A stretch of 64,000 nucleotides of DNA from contig NC_089583.1 of assembly GCF_019320115.1 (NCBI RefSeq), positions 77,005,739 through 77,069,738 on the forward strand. The letters run 5' to 3'. The notes beneath the pieces were generated by a model. That model was given only the letters and a program-made list of their open reading frames with translations. It searched no databases and was not told the DNA's origin. How positions within the stretch are numbered: the first letter of the stretch is position 1; each line of letters begins with the position of its first letter. Position numbers and translations under genes: made by a program. Below are positions 21,493-34,644 of this stretch, piece after piece. Source of the DNA: Miscanthus floridulus (lineage: Eukaryota; Streptophyta; Magnoliopsida; Poales; Poaceae).

Positions 21493-23423
21493 TTAGCCTT
21501 GTACACCATTTGTACCTTTAGTAAGCACATAGAAAGAATCAAACTTAATTGAGGATATATTGGCTTGAGACTTCTTTTTCATGCACTTTTGCTCTACATG
21601 ACCAACTTGCTTGCAATTTGTGTAAAACTGACCATTGTTCTTCATAAAACTAGTCTTGTGAGGAGCAAAGGCCGCTTTGCCTTTCTTAGGGGTATAGCCC
21701 AATCCCTCTTTGTAGAGAAAACCTCTTTGGCTACCTAAGCAAATAAGCAAACGGTCCTCACCATCATAGACCTTAGCCAAGGTGTGATTGAGCTCTTATA
21801 CCTCCTTGAGTGTCTCATTCTTAACCATTAGTGAGGCATCACAAGTGAAACCATCACTACTAGATGAGGTAGAAGTGGATGTGCTACAAGAAGGGTTAGT
21901 GAGAGCAATAATGATAGGCTTATAGAATGATTCATCAATTATATCACAAGTTAAGCCTTTGTCACATGTTACAACATGCTCCTTCTCATTTTGCTCATTA
22001 AGTAGAGAGGAATGAGCTTTTTCAAGCTTCTTGTGAGCCTTGCCAAGCTTCTCATGGGCTTTCTCTAGCCTCTCATGAGATGTATTGAGCTCATCAAAGG
22101 CTTGCTCAAGGGCTTTTAGTTCCTTTCGCAAGTATTTGTATTCCCTTCTCTTAATATCAAAATATTCTTTAGCATCTTCTAACATGTTAATTAGTTCATT
22201 TTTAGTGGGTTCATCATCATTGTCACTTTCACTCTCATTATCATGTTCCTCATCACATCCATCATCACAAGTTTGTACCTTAGTGGCCTTAGCCATGAAG
22301 CATGATGGAGTGTCAAAGACAGAAGGCTTCTTATTTATGGCAATGCTTGCAAGAGCCTTCTTCTTGGTGGTCTTGTCATCATCACTTTTATCATCATCAC
22401 TTGAGGAGGCATCACTATCCCAAGTGACCACATATGAACCACCCTTCTTCTTCTTCTTGAAGGTCATCTTGTCCTTCTTTTCTTTCTTTTTCTTCTTGTC
22501 ACTTCTTGCTCTTCTTGTCATCATCATCATTGTCGCTATTGTATGGGCATTGAGCAACAAGATGATCCTTGCTTCCACACTTAAAGCATCTTATTGACTC
22601 TTCCTTGTTCTTGGATGAAGACTTTTTCCTTCTAGCATGGGAGCCCTTCTTCACCATGAACTTGCCAATCTCTTGACAAAGAGAGCCATCTTCTCATCAT
22701 CATCATCATCCTCCCATGAGCCATCATCTTCACTTGATGTATCTTGCTTGGCCTTGCCCTTGGATGATGAACTAGCTTTGAATGCCACACTCTTCTTCTC
22801 ATCCTTCTTCTCTTTATTCTTTTCTTCCTTCTCATCATCATCTCTATAAGCATCATCAGTCATGATATCTCCCAAGATTTGGTTTGGTGTCATTGTGTCC
22901 AAACCGGTCCTCACTAGCAAGGTGACCAACATGCCAAATCTTGCTGGTAAGCATCTCAAGAACTTATGGGAGAAGTCCTTGTCTTCCACCTTCTCACCAA
23001 GTGCTTTGAGATCATTGACAAGCACTTCCATCCGATGAAACATATTAGGCACACTCTCATCTTCCTTCATCTTGAAGCTAGCAAATTTCTCCTTGAGAAT
23101 GTATGCCTTTGCACCCTTTATTGCCTTGGTGCCCTCAAATGATTCTTCCAAGCTTCATGAGCTATATCAATGTTCTTGATTTGCTCAAATGTTCTCTCAT
23201 CAATAGCATCATGAATAGCACTAAGAACAATGTCATTGTTTTGGAGAAGCACTTCTTCGGCCGTGGTGGGATTCTTTAGATCGACTATCTCAATTTTGGT
23301 CTCCACCACCTTCCACACTCTTCTATTGATTGACTTGATATGAGTGGTCATCTTTGACTTCCAATATGGATAATTTCTACCATCAAATTGGGGTGGTTTC
23401 TTGGTGTTGTTGATTTGAGCCAT
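21493..23423 (-). pseudogene. Copia gag, long SIRE-type (broken)
   Basis: The N-terminal piece (23118-23423) has FDGRNYPYWKSKM and HEAWKNHL. The next piece (22651-23151) gives YILKEKFASFKM and MTPNQILGDIMT, typical of the copia gag UBN2 region. A zinc knuckle RCFKCGSKDHLVAQC lies near 22545-22590. A long charged coiled coil with repeats of the kind HEKLGKAHKKLEKAH fills 21990-22120. A second, degenerate knuckle is at about 21560-21610, where the first Cys reads Tyr. Frameshifts near 23130, 22640 and 21785 break the frame. Confidence 0.85.
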
Positions 23424-23465
23424 TTTAACACCGAAGATTGTTAAACCTCAAATCACGGTGACCAC

Positions 23466-23478
23466 GGCTCTGATACCA
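23466..23478 (-). other. Copia primer-binding site
   Basis: Minus-strand TGGTATCAGAGCC follows two bases after the end of the 5' LTR and matches initiator methionine tRNA. Confidence 0.9.
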
Positions 23479-23480
23479 CT

Positions 23481-25186
23481 TGAAAGGTCCTAATGGCTAG
23501 AGGGGAGGTGAATAGCCTATAAAAATTTCTACAACAACACAATGCAAAATGGTTAGACAATTATGAGGCAAAGCGAATGTTGCGCTAGCCGACTAAGAAT
23601 GCAAGCCACCTACCACAATTCTAGTTGCTATTGTCTATAAGCACTCAAAGGCTATGTCACTACACTAAAATAGTGACCTCTTAGAGACTAACTAAAGAGC
23701 CTCACTAACCACTAGACACAACTCTTGCTTGCCCTTAAAACTAGCTACACTAAAGGGCCAAGCTACACTAAGAAATGTAAATGTGCGGGAAGGATGGAGT
23801 GTTATACCGTCGTGTAGAGGAATCAACCAATCACCAAAGGAGCCAATCAATCATAAGAATGAATGAATACCAATGAAGACCAATCACCTCGGAATTAAAT
23901 GATGACACAATAATTTTTTTACTGAGGTTCACTTACTTGCCGGCAAGCTAGTCCTCGTTGTGGCGATTCACTCACTTGGAGGTTCACGCACTAATTGGCA
24001 TCACATGCCAAACCCTCAATAGGGTGCCACACAACCAACACAAGATAAGGATCACACAGGCCATGTGCAATCCAGTAGAGTTGCCTTTCGTGACCTCCCA
24101 TGGGGAAGGCACAAGAACCCCTTACAATATTGACGGTCAGAGCCGGCAACAATCACCAATAGCCGCTCAACGATCCTCCAATCACCGAGCCATCTAGGTG
24201 TCGGCAAATACCAAGAGTAACAAGAACTCCACCAGCCCAAATCGCCCAACTAGTGCCATAAGATGCTAGAACACTAAGCAATGCACTAGAGGCTCTCTAA
24301 TCTCACTCAAGATGATAAAATCAAGGGTGCAAGTGAGTGGAGTGGTGTGCTCAGATCTCAAAGGGTGTATACAGCTGTTAGAAGTGCCAAGAGCCTGGCT
24401 AAGACTAGCCACTAGCTCTATTTATAAGCCCACAAGCAAATAGAGACATTACCCCTTTGGAGGAGCTTTCTACGAGGGCACCAGACACGGCGGTGCGGTC
24501 GCTGGACATGGGGTGGCGGTGCCCCCCAACAGTCGAAACCAACGGCTAGTTTGACTGCCAGCGGTCATCGGACAGGTGGTGGCAGTGCACCACCCTCTTA
24601 GCCTCCTCTGTCGGTCACCACCATAGGGATGGTTGTGCACCATCACAAGGGTGGCGGTGCCCTCGGGGCAGCAACACAAGCCCGGCTATGCCTCCTTTTC
24701 ATCACGTTTTTCACCACCTTTGCAAATGTGCTAACACTCTAAGTGTTTCACCATCATGTGCAAGTGTGTTAGCATTTTCACAAACATTTTTCAAAGGTTA
24801 ATCACTTCTCACCGAATGTGTACTAGGCCTAAAATGCAATGCAAGTATTTCAACACCTAGTGGCACTAGATGATCGAGTTGTCCGACAAGAGCTCCTCTC
24901 TTAATAGTATGACCATCTATCCTAAATGTGATCACACTCGCTAAGTGTCTCGATCACCAAACCAAAAAGCTCCTATTAAGTTTCACCTTTGCCTTGAGCT
25001 TTTTGTTTTTGTCTTTCTTCTTTTCCAAGTCTAAGCACTTGATCATCATGGTCACCACACCATCATCATGATCTCCACCATTGCTCCATCACTTAGAATG
25101 GTGCTACCTATCTCATAATCACTTTGATAAACTATGTTAGCACTTAGGGTTTTTATCAATTCTCCAAAACCAAACTAGAGTTTTCA
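23481..25186 (-). repeat. Copia 5' LTR (1706 bp)
   Basis: On the minus strand it begins TGAAAACTCTAGTTTGG and ends GACCTTTCA next to the primer-binding site. Its upper 1.06 kb aligns with 11238-12276. Just outside its outer end, ATGTCTCCACTTTTT resembles the inner flank of the 3' LTR (ATCTCCCCCTTTTT). Confidence 0.85.
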
Positions 25187-26036
25187 ATGTCTCCACTTTT
25201 TCCATATTACATCGATTTGCATGCCCACGCTTCGGGGCACATGACCGCTCGCAAGTGGTTGCCACTATGCCATGACGTGATTAGGGAGGCAAACAACCCC
25301 TTAGGATTGTGCGTAGAGCGTCCCACCGCAACCATGACCCCATGTCATGCTTTGGAAAAGTTCTCTTGTGCCGGCCCTTAGAAGGGCCCAAGGCCACAAA
25401 AGGGATAGGGGTAGGGAGGAGATAGGCCCTCGTGGCTCTAATTGGTGGTGCAGAGCCACATGACCGTCTCTCCCTGTGTTCGAGTCGTCCGCTTCGAAGT
25501 CTCTCGGGAGCCCAAAACGTGATCAAGTCTTGGTCACATGGAAGAAGCAAAAGGTCCAAGAGCAACGAGCCCACGCACGGTCAAAAAAAACCTCATGACC
25601 ATGCACGCGGAGGTCAAGGAAGCATCTCCTCACATCATCAATATGAGAAGAACCCACCAATGACCTCAAGCTAAACCCGCAAGTCCTTCCCCCATGACAT
25701 GGAGGATCACCGCCTCTATAAGGAAAGCATTAGCATCGAGAAAGGGGAACTCTCACCTTAAGCATCCACAAGTATAAGAGCGATCACGCCGCTTGGAGAA
25801 ACAAAAGGTACAAAGGATACGGTGCCACCCCATTGGTGGCTCCACTAAAGGCCAAAGGACGGATGCTATAAGAGTAGGGAAGGCAAGGTCAGGGCCTGCC
25901 CCACCATCCCTCCCACAAGCATCATGCTCCCACAGCCAGAGCATGGGAGAAGAAGGATGATGGCCCCAACAGCTCTAGAGGACACCTTGCATGCACCAGG
26001 GGACTTCCAAAAGGTAATCCTAGAACACACGGAATC
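25187..26036. other. Probable internal remnant of a gypsy element
   Basis: No conserved domain is visible. The sequence has no intact gene, and together with 30073-30977 it appears to be the region upstream of the polypurine tract and LTR at 30978. It ends in GAATC, the left target duplication of the next element. Confidence 0.4.
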
Positions 26037-26823
26037 TGATGAGGACATGACACCCATGCATATGACCATGTTTGGCACATGGTATGGAGGGGTAGGAGGC
26101 CAGCAAGGGTGTCCAAGTTAAGAAGGAGGCCCGAGGCTAATTCAGTTTGAGTCCCTGAGGTAGAGGCCCAAAGCAACTCAAGTTCGAGTCTGCCTTGACC
26201 TCCAGGACTAGTCTGCCTTAAACTGGTCACCCGGCACGTATCTGGACTCCGTCTTTGATGATCCACATATGGTTGGAAAGCTAATTTGATAAGGAAGCCA
26301 ATCCAAGTGGTCGACGTGAAAGGCCTTTAGAATCAACGGAAATCATCAAAACAAGTCAGTGTCTAGAATCTACCAGGGTGCTGCGACACCGTCTTTTGGT
26401 CTGTTGGACCATGTATCGTGTTTGGGCCCATTAGAGGGTGTGTCCAGGGTAGGCGATGACCCTAAGACCTTTATAATCATACGTCGCTGCCATCATTAGG
26501 TTTTGGGTTTTGCTTAGATTAATCTGTTAAGAACAGTTTCGTCGTTCATCGGTTTGTGAGACCCCAACTTCGTGAGATTAATCATTCATCTACAATTTGG
26601 TTGCTTTTTTTCTTATTCTTGCTTGTGTTCTTCATTGTGCAAGCAAGGATTAGCCTTTTTGGTGAGGTCAACCGGATTCGTGTCTCGGTTGATAACTAGA
26701 GGAGTTGTGGTGTTAAGATGGCAGGGTTCTATCTTTCGATCTGAAGCCAGATCGGTGTGTCATTCTCCGTCACAACGATAGTTACCTGCACCTAACAGAA
26801 GATCGGGGTCCCTGTTCCTATTA
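26037..26823 (+). repeat. 5' LTR of the non-autonomous element
   Basis: It starts TGATGAGGACATGACACCC, as does the 3' copy at 29279, and ends before the primer-binding site. Small indels and scattered substitutions separate the copies. Confidence 0.85.
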
Positions 26824-26825
26824 AG

Positions 26826-26838
26826 TGGTAATCAGAGC
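26826..26838 (+). other. Primer-binding site with one inserted base
   Basis: TGGTAATCAGAGC matches the methionine-tRNA site TGGTATCAGAGC with an extra A. It lies two bases after the LTR. Confidence 0.75.
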
Positions 26839-28050
26839 TAAGGTATACCATCAGGTTCATATTTATCCCCTAGTTTGGAGTGTTTTGCATTCGTCCCATA
26901 GTCTAGTGCCATACTTTTTTTCCTGTCCTAGAACCTTCCGCGCCATAGCCTTTGCATATTTCAGTTTTAGAGTCCGTCGCGTTGAGTTTGTGCCCAGGTC
27001 GAGGTCTTGTTGCTAGTTAGGTCATGTTAGAGTCCAATTTGTGTGTTTTCCCCCATTGTTTCCATCAAATCTTTGCTTCTGTGACTAATTTTGCGCACAT
27101 TATTCCTATTTTGTCCTCTAATTCGGAACCAATTCTTAAAACTGGTCTAGTTTTCGCATACGAACTCGAATTTTGACATTCCATATATCAAAATCGATCA
27201 AAAAATTTTTGGATCCGTCCATCCCCTGTGTTGTCGAGGTTGGAAAATTTTAATTTGGTCAAAAACTGGTCACAAGATCCTCTTTTCGTGGTCACAAGCT
27301 TTTTGTCGATTTTGAGCACGCCTTCTTAAATTTCCACATGCAACGCCTTTCACTTATTTAAGCTCATATTTTCTATGGTTACTTCTTGTGTGGTCCTAAG
27401 TGAATAAAAATATCAAAAAAGAAAAAAGAAAAAGTCAAAATTTCCCAAAAAACAACGACAGCCCAAAAAATAGAAAAAAAGAGGGGTAAAAGAGGAACAA
27501 TATCGAGAGGAGCACATAGAGAAGGCCAAAGTGAGCTGTGTTAGTGTGTGCTGTCTGGTTCCTTATTTTTGTTGCTCTTGCTATCCGCCATACTTGTTTT
27601 TCATACTCATGTCACCCTGCTATCCACCATACTTGTTTGTTACACACCTGGTACTTGGAACATTTTAGACCAGCAACGAGAACAAGTATTTTGGACTATA
27701 ATTCAGCATTACTTTCTGTTACTAACTTGTGTGCTAGATATACATATTATTCTTTGTGTGCCTTCCAAGCTCCACAAACTCTTCAAATTAGTACAGAAAA
27801 AGAGTCTTACAATCTTGGTACCACTACCTCACAGGTATCACGAACTAGTCACTGGTTGTACCGCCCACTGCTTGCGTTGGTAAGAACTTTGTAAGAGCTT
27901 GGTAAGACGCTTCCACTTGTTGTGAAAAGTGACACCACAGCAACCATGTAGTCATTTGATATGGATAATACTTTTGTGTTGTCTTTTGCTGTCTTCTAAC
28001 AATGATAGGTTGTTCATATCCACCGACTTATGATGGTATAGGTGCTGATG
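26839..28050 (+). other. Leader region of the non-autonomous element
   Basis: No conserved protein is visible. The stretch 27405-27490 is a low-complexity A-rich tract of AAAAAAG words, a common leader feature in some grass gypsy families. Confidence 0.5.
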
Positions 28051-28085
28051 AGTACATGGAGTGAGAAATTACCATAGATAACATA

Positions 28086-29278
28086 TTTGCTACTCGCTTC
28101 AAATGTCTAAGGAGGAAGGTAAAAAATGTAGCTAGTGTTTTGCGACATTCTACTTTATCTTGGTGGGAGTCTTTAGATCCTTCTGATAAACCTCAAATTT
28201 GGAATGATATGAAACTCCTTATGTGAGAAACCTTTGTTAATCGACCTCCTGTTTTGACTTCATATGCTGAGGTGCACCATTTAGAGGAAGAGTCTATTGT
28301 TATTCCTCTTGCTATGACTAACCTTCTGTAGGATAATGTCCATAAGCGAGAGGATGACATGGAAGAAAATGAGGAGCTCACAACCTCATAGGCAAATTTA
28401 GAACCATCACTTCACAATGCACCTATTACTCCTGCTGAGAACACAGGTAATGCTCATGGTGCTACACTCACGGAAGGTGAGAAATGTTTTAATGTACTAA
28501 ATTTTTCCACAAACCATGCTATCATAGAGCAATTGTTAGTGGAACCCTCTCTTGATTTATCTCTGTCCCATGATAATCTGCTTGAAGTTCTTTGTGATAA
28601 AGATGAATTGGTTGATGATGCTTCAGTTTTACATGTTTTGGAACCAGTCACTTGTGCTGAAAATAAACATGTTATTCATATTGCTAATAAAACTGATGAA
28701 TTCAAACTGTTGTCTTCTTTACATACTTTAGGTTATATTGAATTTGATGTTTTGTGTAATCTAGATTGTTTGGAGGAGAGCCTTTTTAAATATGCTGATT
28801 TGTCTTGGTTTTCTAAACACACATATCATGTTATTGGTAAATATAACAACAAGGGACAATATATGATACATCGAGTATACATTTATAGTAATATGAATTT
28901 TCCTTTTGTTGTACAAGGTTATGATCGTTTAGAGGGCAGCCATAATAATACAAATATTTTCTCATGTTCCTCAAAGAAACAAGTTCACTTCCAAGAAGGG
29001 GAGCATTGTTGGTGGCCACCTATGTCTGCTAGACCATCTATTCCTATATTGTCTTTGGTTAGTTCTAATCTTTTGCAGGATAGTGTTGACATACATCGTG
29101 TGCATTCGGATCATGGAGTTTACAAGCTTGCTGAAATTTCTTGGAAACATGGTCATGTTTCTTCTCACACTTATTTCAGTTCCCTTTGTCTTTGCAACCC
29201 CGTTCTCCTTTATGTAGTGCAGGATCAGTTTCAAGCACAATCGACGTCGAGGACAGCTTTTCATCAAGAAGGGGAGGA
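28086..29278 (+). pseudogene. Gag-like reading frame of the non-autonomous element
   Basis: One frame runs from RFKCLRRKVKNVASVLR and STLSWWESLD, which resemble the capsid part of gypsy gag, through stops at about 28224, 28329 and 28389. It then continues as an open stretch from 28533 that reads on into the 3' LTR until 29678. The open part includes LEESLFKYADLSWFSKHTYH and is not a domain I can name. Because the frame is the same before and after the stops, this was probably one long protein. Confidence 0.6.
29267..29278 (+). other. Polypurine tract of the non-autonomous element
   Basis: AAGAAGGGGAGGA lies immediately before the 3' LTR start TGATGAGG. Confidence 0.75.
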
Positions 29279-30067
29279 TGATGAGGACATGACACCCATG
29301 CATATGACCATGTTTGGCACATGGTATGGAGGGGTAGGAGGCCAGCAAGGGTGTCCACTGTTAAGAAGGAGGCCCGAGGCTAATTCGGTTCAAGTCCCTG
29401 AGGTGGAGGCCCAAAGTAACTCAAGTTCGAGTCTGCCTCGGACTCCAGGACCAGTCTACCTTAAACTTGTCACCGAGTATGCATCCGGACTCCATTTTCA
29501 ACGATCCATATATGGTTGGAAAGCTAATTTGATAAGGAAGCCAATCCAAGTGGTCTCATGTCAAAAGGCCTTCAGAATCAACAGGAATCGTCAAAAAAGT
29601 CAGCATCCAGAATCTGCTAGGGTGCTACGACATCGTCTTTTGGTCCGTTGGACCGTGTATCGTGTTTGGGCCCATTAGGGGGCGTGTCTAGGGTAGGCGA
29701 CGACCCTAAGACCTTTATAATCATATGCCACCACCATCATTAGGTTTTGGGTTTTGCTTAGATTAATCTATCAGGAACAGTTTCGCCGTTTATTGGTTTG
29801 TGAGACCCCAACTTCGTGAGATTAATCATTCATCTATAATTTGGTTGCTTTCTTTCTTGTTCTTGCTTGTGTTCTTCATTGCATAGGCAAGGATTAGCCT
29901 TCTTGGTGAGTTCAACTAGATATGTGTCTCAGGTTGATAACTAGAGGAGTTGTGGTGCTAAGATTGTAGGGTTCGATCTTTCTATCTGAAGCCAGATCGG
30001 TGTGTCATTCTCTGCCACAACGATAGTTACCTGTACCTGACGAAGATCAGGATCCCTGTTCCCATTA
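29279..30067 (+). repeat. 3' LTR of the non-autonomous element
   Basis: It is colinear with 26037-26823 and is followed by GAACC, the right copy of the target duplication. Confidence 0.85.
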
Positions 30068-30072
30068 GAACC

Positions 30073-30977
30073 CACCAAGCCAACAGGAGCCATCCCTATC
30101 CTCATGATGGAACAAGGAGGCTGACTGGTAGTCGAAGTGCACTCATGTCATGACTGCATCCTGCTCAACGCGGGCAATGTGATAAGGCAATGCCACTTCA
30201 TCCTCCTCCTATTTCGTGAATGGCACAAGGCAGAAGTCAAGGGACCTCCCTCAAAAGTCATGACACACCAGTCGGCCAACGTGCAGCGCTCAGGAGGAAG
30301 TCGAAGACATCCCCAACCTTCATCCGCTTTGGGTATCCAGACCAACATGGTCTGGAACAAGAAGCGGTAGTGGGGTAAAGGCCTAAGGTCATGTATGATC
30401 AAACTCGGTGCCTATGACACCTCACACTTCCCTGATCACAAGTTCCCTTCTAGCACCGGCTGTTGGAAAGAGCAATTGTCTCTCTCTCCCATTTCCTCGC
30501 CCTCTCGGTGGGTAGAGAGGGGAGTGATTCATAGTCACGGCCATGAGTGATTCAAACAGAAGGCATGCCTCTATTTATAGACCCAAAGGTGAACCAAACA
30601 ACCTAGAATCCTCATGTCGCGTGGTGTACCACAAGGAGGCATAGCTAAAGACAGATGCCTACGTGAGGCCAAGGGAATCAAGACCCACCAAAAGGTAGGG
30701 CCAGTACAGCATCGACGAGACCACTTGGCCCCCGCCTAGGTCGTGAACCCCGATATGCAGCACACAGACACAATAGGGCTCAGCAATCACGTACCACATT
30801 GTCAGGGCATCCTAATGGGGCAAAAGCACAACGCCACCTACCGCATTGATCGCACCTACTCGTAAGGGATCGAGCGATGAAGATCAGATAAGCCACGACT
30901 ACAAACCCATGCTCAATGCATAGGCATCTCAGCGCTTTCACTGATCACTTTGTGATCATAAAAATGCTCGGGGCTAC
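30073..30977 (+). other. Gypsy internal remnant ending in a polypurine tract
   Basis: No conserved protein is visible. The last bases, AAAATGCTCGGGGCTAC (30961-30977), match the polypurine tract form of grass Tat-like elements and adjoin an LTR start TGTCAGGGTTATAACCC. A possible minus-strand TATA (CTATAAATAGAGG) lies near 30570. Confidence 0.5.
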
Positions 30978-31603
30978 TGTCAGGGTTATAACCCTAGGGT
31001 GTCTCAAGGCACAGATTAGTTAGCAGGCCACGCGGCTCGCAATACACCAGCTAGCAAAAGCCCAAACGACCAAGGCTGAGCTAAGCCAAGCAAGCCAGGC
31101 CAGACGATAAGGTCAGGGTCAGCCACGACCCCTCCCTCCTGCCTTAGCCGCACGCCGCTGGAAAGGCGCACAACCTCTCCCCCTGTCATGACCCCTGGAA
31201 GGAATGAAGAGAGGTCAAGCGCTAGCAAGCATGACTCCTCTGACAAGAACAAGCACACCACACTGACCCCGCAAGGACCGAGAGGACAGTAGTCACCTCA
31301 ATTCAATTAGACACCATCCCTATGCCACACCGCACACACAAGATAATGTCACACAAAGTGGTGACCACCAGGCCAGATACAGCCTGATGAGACAAGAGTA
31401 CGATCCTGCCCACTATGGGATGGGATCCACGACAAGGGCCTTAACTTAGAGGCCGTCTAGGTTGGCGGGAACCATGACCCCAACGATAGAGATCGTGGCC
31501 CCCGCTCCTCAAGACAACAAGGCAATCAATGACCCAGGGAAGGCCACAAACTCCTATATGACACCCCAAGAAACCAAGAGACAATGATGAAGGCCACGAC
31601 AGA

Positions 31604-34600
31604 TGTAATGACCTGAATTCATTACACCCTAGGCGGTCATTTTGACTATCAAGGAAAGTCACCTACCGAGTCACCCCAAAGATTCCTAGTGAGTTATGTG
31701 AGGTAAGACATCGAAGCACCCTGTGAGAACCCCTGAGTAGTCATCATTAGGCTCGCACCTAGAGTGAAAGAAAACCCTCTACAAGGATTAGAGTTCATCC
31801 CAATGACATCATCAACACCAACTCAGTCCCAAGAAGCTACTCAAAAGCAATGCATTGGTCACCAACAACCAACCATCTAATGACTTAGTCAATTCAGCAA
31901 AGGCAGAGACTACCGGATGGTCTGCCAGCATCACCAGACCTTTTGCCAATTCATCTCTACTATCTGATAGAGTCCAGTCCCCATTAGACATCTCACCAAC
32001 ACCATTGGACAATCCACCGTCATGACAGAGCATCCTGATAGAATCATCCCATGCAAAAGTGTGAAGTGTCACTTTGAGAGTTCACTTGGCCCCACTTGAT
32101 AGCCCACCTATCTAGCTCATGAGATGGCCAAGGCAGATCACCCCGTAGCTCACTCACTCACTCTTTCACTCATTCTTGCACTCCTACTCTCTCTCTAGTT
32201 CATCCCTCACTCTCTACACTCTCTCTCACTCAAGCAAGGAAAGGAGGAGAAAGGAGAAGGGATTGAATGCTTGGATGCACCAAGAGAGGGCCATGGAGAC
32301 CACCTAGAAGCCCTCATCCACAAGAGGTAGGGGTTGGAAGAGGGAGGAGCCCTCTTAGCCTTACCAAAAGGAGCTAGGAGGAGAAGGGAGCAAGAAGAAT
32401 ATTTCAAGTTTCTAAGGGAAGATCTAGCTGCTCCATCTTCTTGGAGAGCTTTGTATCTTCTCATTGCAACCCTTGGTAAGGATCCAACCAAGCCAAACAT
32501 AGGATTTCACTTCTAGGCGCCATAACCTAGGAAATGTCAATTTGTGGCCTAGGATTAGTTTGCACCCAATGTAGCTAGAACCAACTAGCTAGATATGCTC
32601 CATAGAACCCTAGTAACCTACCCTAGTGATGGTTGACACATGCAAGTACCACAGGTGAATATTTGGATTTCGAGTTGCTAAGAAGTGTTCACTATTAGTA
32701 ATGACGAATGGTCCAACATCACCAGTGGAGTGTCCGTCAGTATTGAATAGCTCTCTGTCCACTTGCATAGAACACACTACAATTCATTGGAGTGTCCGTC
32801 GATATTCTGGAGTCTCCGCTGAATTATAAATCCTGAACCCGAGAGTACCCAGTTCACACCAGATGATCCACCACACACATGGAATATCCACCAACCTAAA
32901 CCAAACCAACCTAGAGACAACCCACCTCGGCACCCAGCACAGCGGAGTGTCCGTCAGCTAGGACAGAGTGTCCGACTGGTACACAGAGAGTGTGAGATTG
33001 TTTAGCAAGCTTACCCAAGATGTTAACAATACTAGTTTATATCCTTTACCAAATAGTACCATAGTAGAGCCACAGTTAGATGTCCCTTCCCAAGTTCCTA
33101 GTATTGACCTATGTTACCCATATCCTTTCTCGTTAACTCGATCGTTGATGTATCTCCTTAGTCGTGTTTCTCCTATTCTTTCAAGAACAGTCTCAAGTAA
33201 GGATAATGTAATTATACCAGTCATCATCGTCAGCTTCGAGAGTTAGGACAGCAACAAATCGGGCAGGCACCCCACTATTATGAACCCTTACTTTGGATAC
33301 TTATCAAGTCGCATTATGAGTTATGCATTGCATGTAGAGTTGGATAATGAACCCTTTCACATAACACTTAGGGTTACTCTTTAATCTGTTAGAAGCCTCT
33401 TAGATTTAATAATGGGAATAAGAATGCTTAATGCTTATTGCTTAGTTGCTTGGGCAACGGTAGAGGTCGAGCCATGAGAAGGAAACTCATACTCATGCGT
33501 GTAGGATGCTACACCTGGATAATTAACTACTAAAACCAATGAGGGTACCACTTGACCTATCTAACCAACCTAGTTAAGGAATGATATTCCTAATATGATA
33601 ATCTTGATAACAGCTTGGATATCTTGCTCATGCGAGGGGTAGGTCATCTTGAGTGTGGGATCTCAGATGACATAGCTCGTTAAGGATTAAGGACCGTTCA
33701 TTGAGATAGTGAGTCCGAGTAACCATCCGTACAGACCACATACCACAAATAGGGGTGATAAGCCAAGTAACTAATTGTGACCAGTCTATCCATGGAACTG
33801 GCAATGGGGATGGCACCGGGAAGATGGTGTATGTAATGACCCAAAAAACCGTTACAGTACAGAAGACTGACCCGAGGAACTAGGAAGATGGTGAAAACCT
33901 GACCCGGGCATTCAATCAAAAGTTTCATGTGACATTCTGCACTGGATTAGGGAAAGATTGGAGAACGTGAGGCAACCCTTACCTGTCGCTCGGGCATGGT
34001 GGTTCATCCCGTTCTTTGTGTGGGTATAGTGTACCCTCTGCATAGAGTCTTTTGAAAGCCTAAAGTCCTTCAGGATGAAACCAGTTGTTTCTTCTTCTAT
34101 ACCCATTGTAGTGTTGATGATGGAACTTGACGATGATATGAATTACATATGTTGATTACTTATCTTACTATCATGAACCTTTAATGCTAATACTTCTAAA
34201 AATGAATCATGAGCATGTCATTTAAGAAATGCCATGTACTCTTAGTAATTATACAAATGCCTAATAATGCCCTTTGCATCCACCAAATATCTATATGTTA
34301 GAATTAAGTCCTACGAGTATGCAATGTACTCACAGTGCTGCCGTTAAGTTGTTTTGCAGGTTGTTAAGGCATTCCTCCGAGACTAGCTCTGATGAACGCC
34401 ACGGTTACTAGACCTTGGAAGGTTGTTTTTCTAAGACGAGTTGCATGTAATCCGATGAGTAGAAGAGCGAATGAGATGTAACCTAGAATGAAGACAATAG
34501 TCAAATAGAGGGTTAGTGTTATTAGTAGTTTTTGTCTAAAATGTATTTCATAGTCAATAAAGTTTTCAGACGTGTTAAAGACTAGAGTGTGTATGTAATT

Positions 34601-34644
34601 GAGTTGTTTGGCATGTCTTGTGTTGGGTATGTGTGTGTAACTCA
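31604..34644 (+). mobile_element. Probable solo LTR of chromovirus type (about 3.0 kb)
   Basis: It begins TGTAATGACCTGAATTC and shares with the other long LTRs the landmarks TTAAGGATTAAGGACCG (near 33690) and a late GTACTCA...GTTTTGCAG stretch (34324-34362). No coding sequence or second LTR is seen. The flanks ACAGA (31599-31603) and ACACA (34645-34649) differ at one base, so the exact right end is tentative. Confidence 0.45.

Larger units (their letters stand above)
1607..25186 (-). mobile_element. Nested copia LTR retrotransposon (SIRE/Maximus-like), decayed
   Basis: Read on the minus strand the order is 5' LTR (23481-25186), primer-binding site, gag, protease, integrase, reverse transcriptase, RNase H, a 1-kb untranslated stretch, polypurine tract and 3' LTR. 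Protease-integrase-RT-RNase H is the copia order. The very long gag with charged coiled coil and the 1.7-kb LTR fit the SIRE/Maximus lineage. A gypsy element interrupts the 3' LTR (1793-11229) and a 4.7-kb insertion interrupts RNase H (13917-18652). The flanks AAGCT (1602-1606) and ATGTC (25187-25191) do not match, so the two outer ends may not come from one simple insertion. Frameshifts and stops make it inactive. Confidence 0.75.
26037..30067 (+). mobile_element. Non-autonomous LTR retrotransposon with gag-like frame only
   Basis: Near-identical LTRs (26037-26823 and 29279-30067) flank 2.46 kb. Flanks GAATC (26032-26036) and GAACC (30068-30072) form a 5-bp target duplication with one change. 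A primer-binding site and a polypurine tract are present. The inside has only a gag-like and unknown reading frame and no protease, RT or integrase, so it would need helper proteins. The LTRs begin TGATGAGG and end CATTA/CTATTA, so the usual terminal CA is TA here. Confidence 0.8.
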
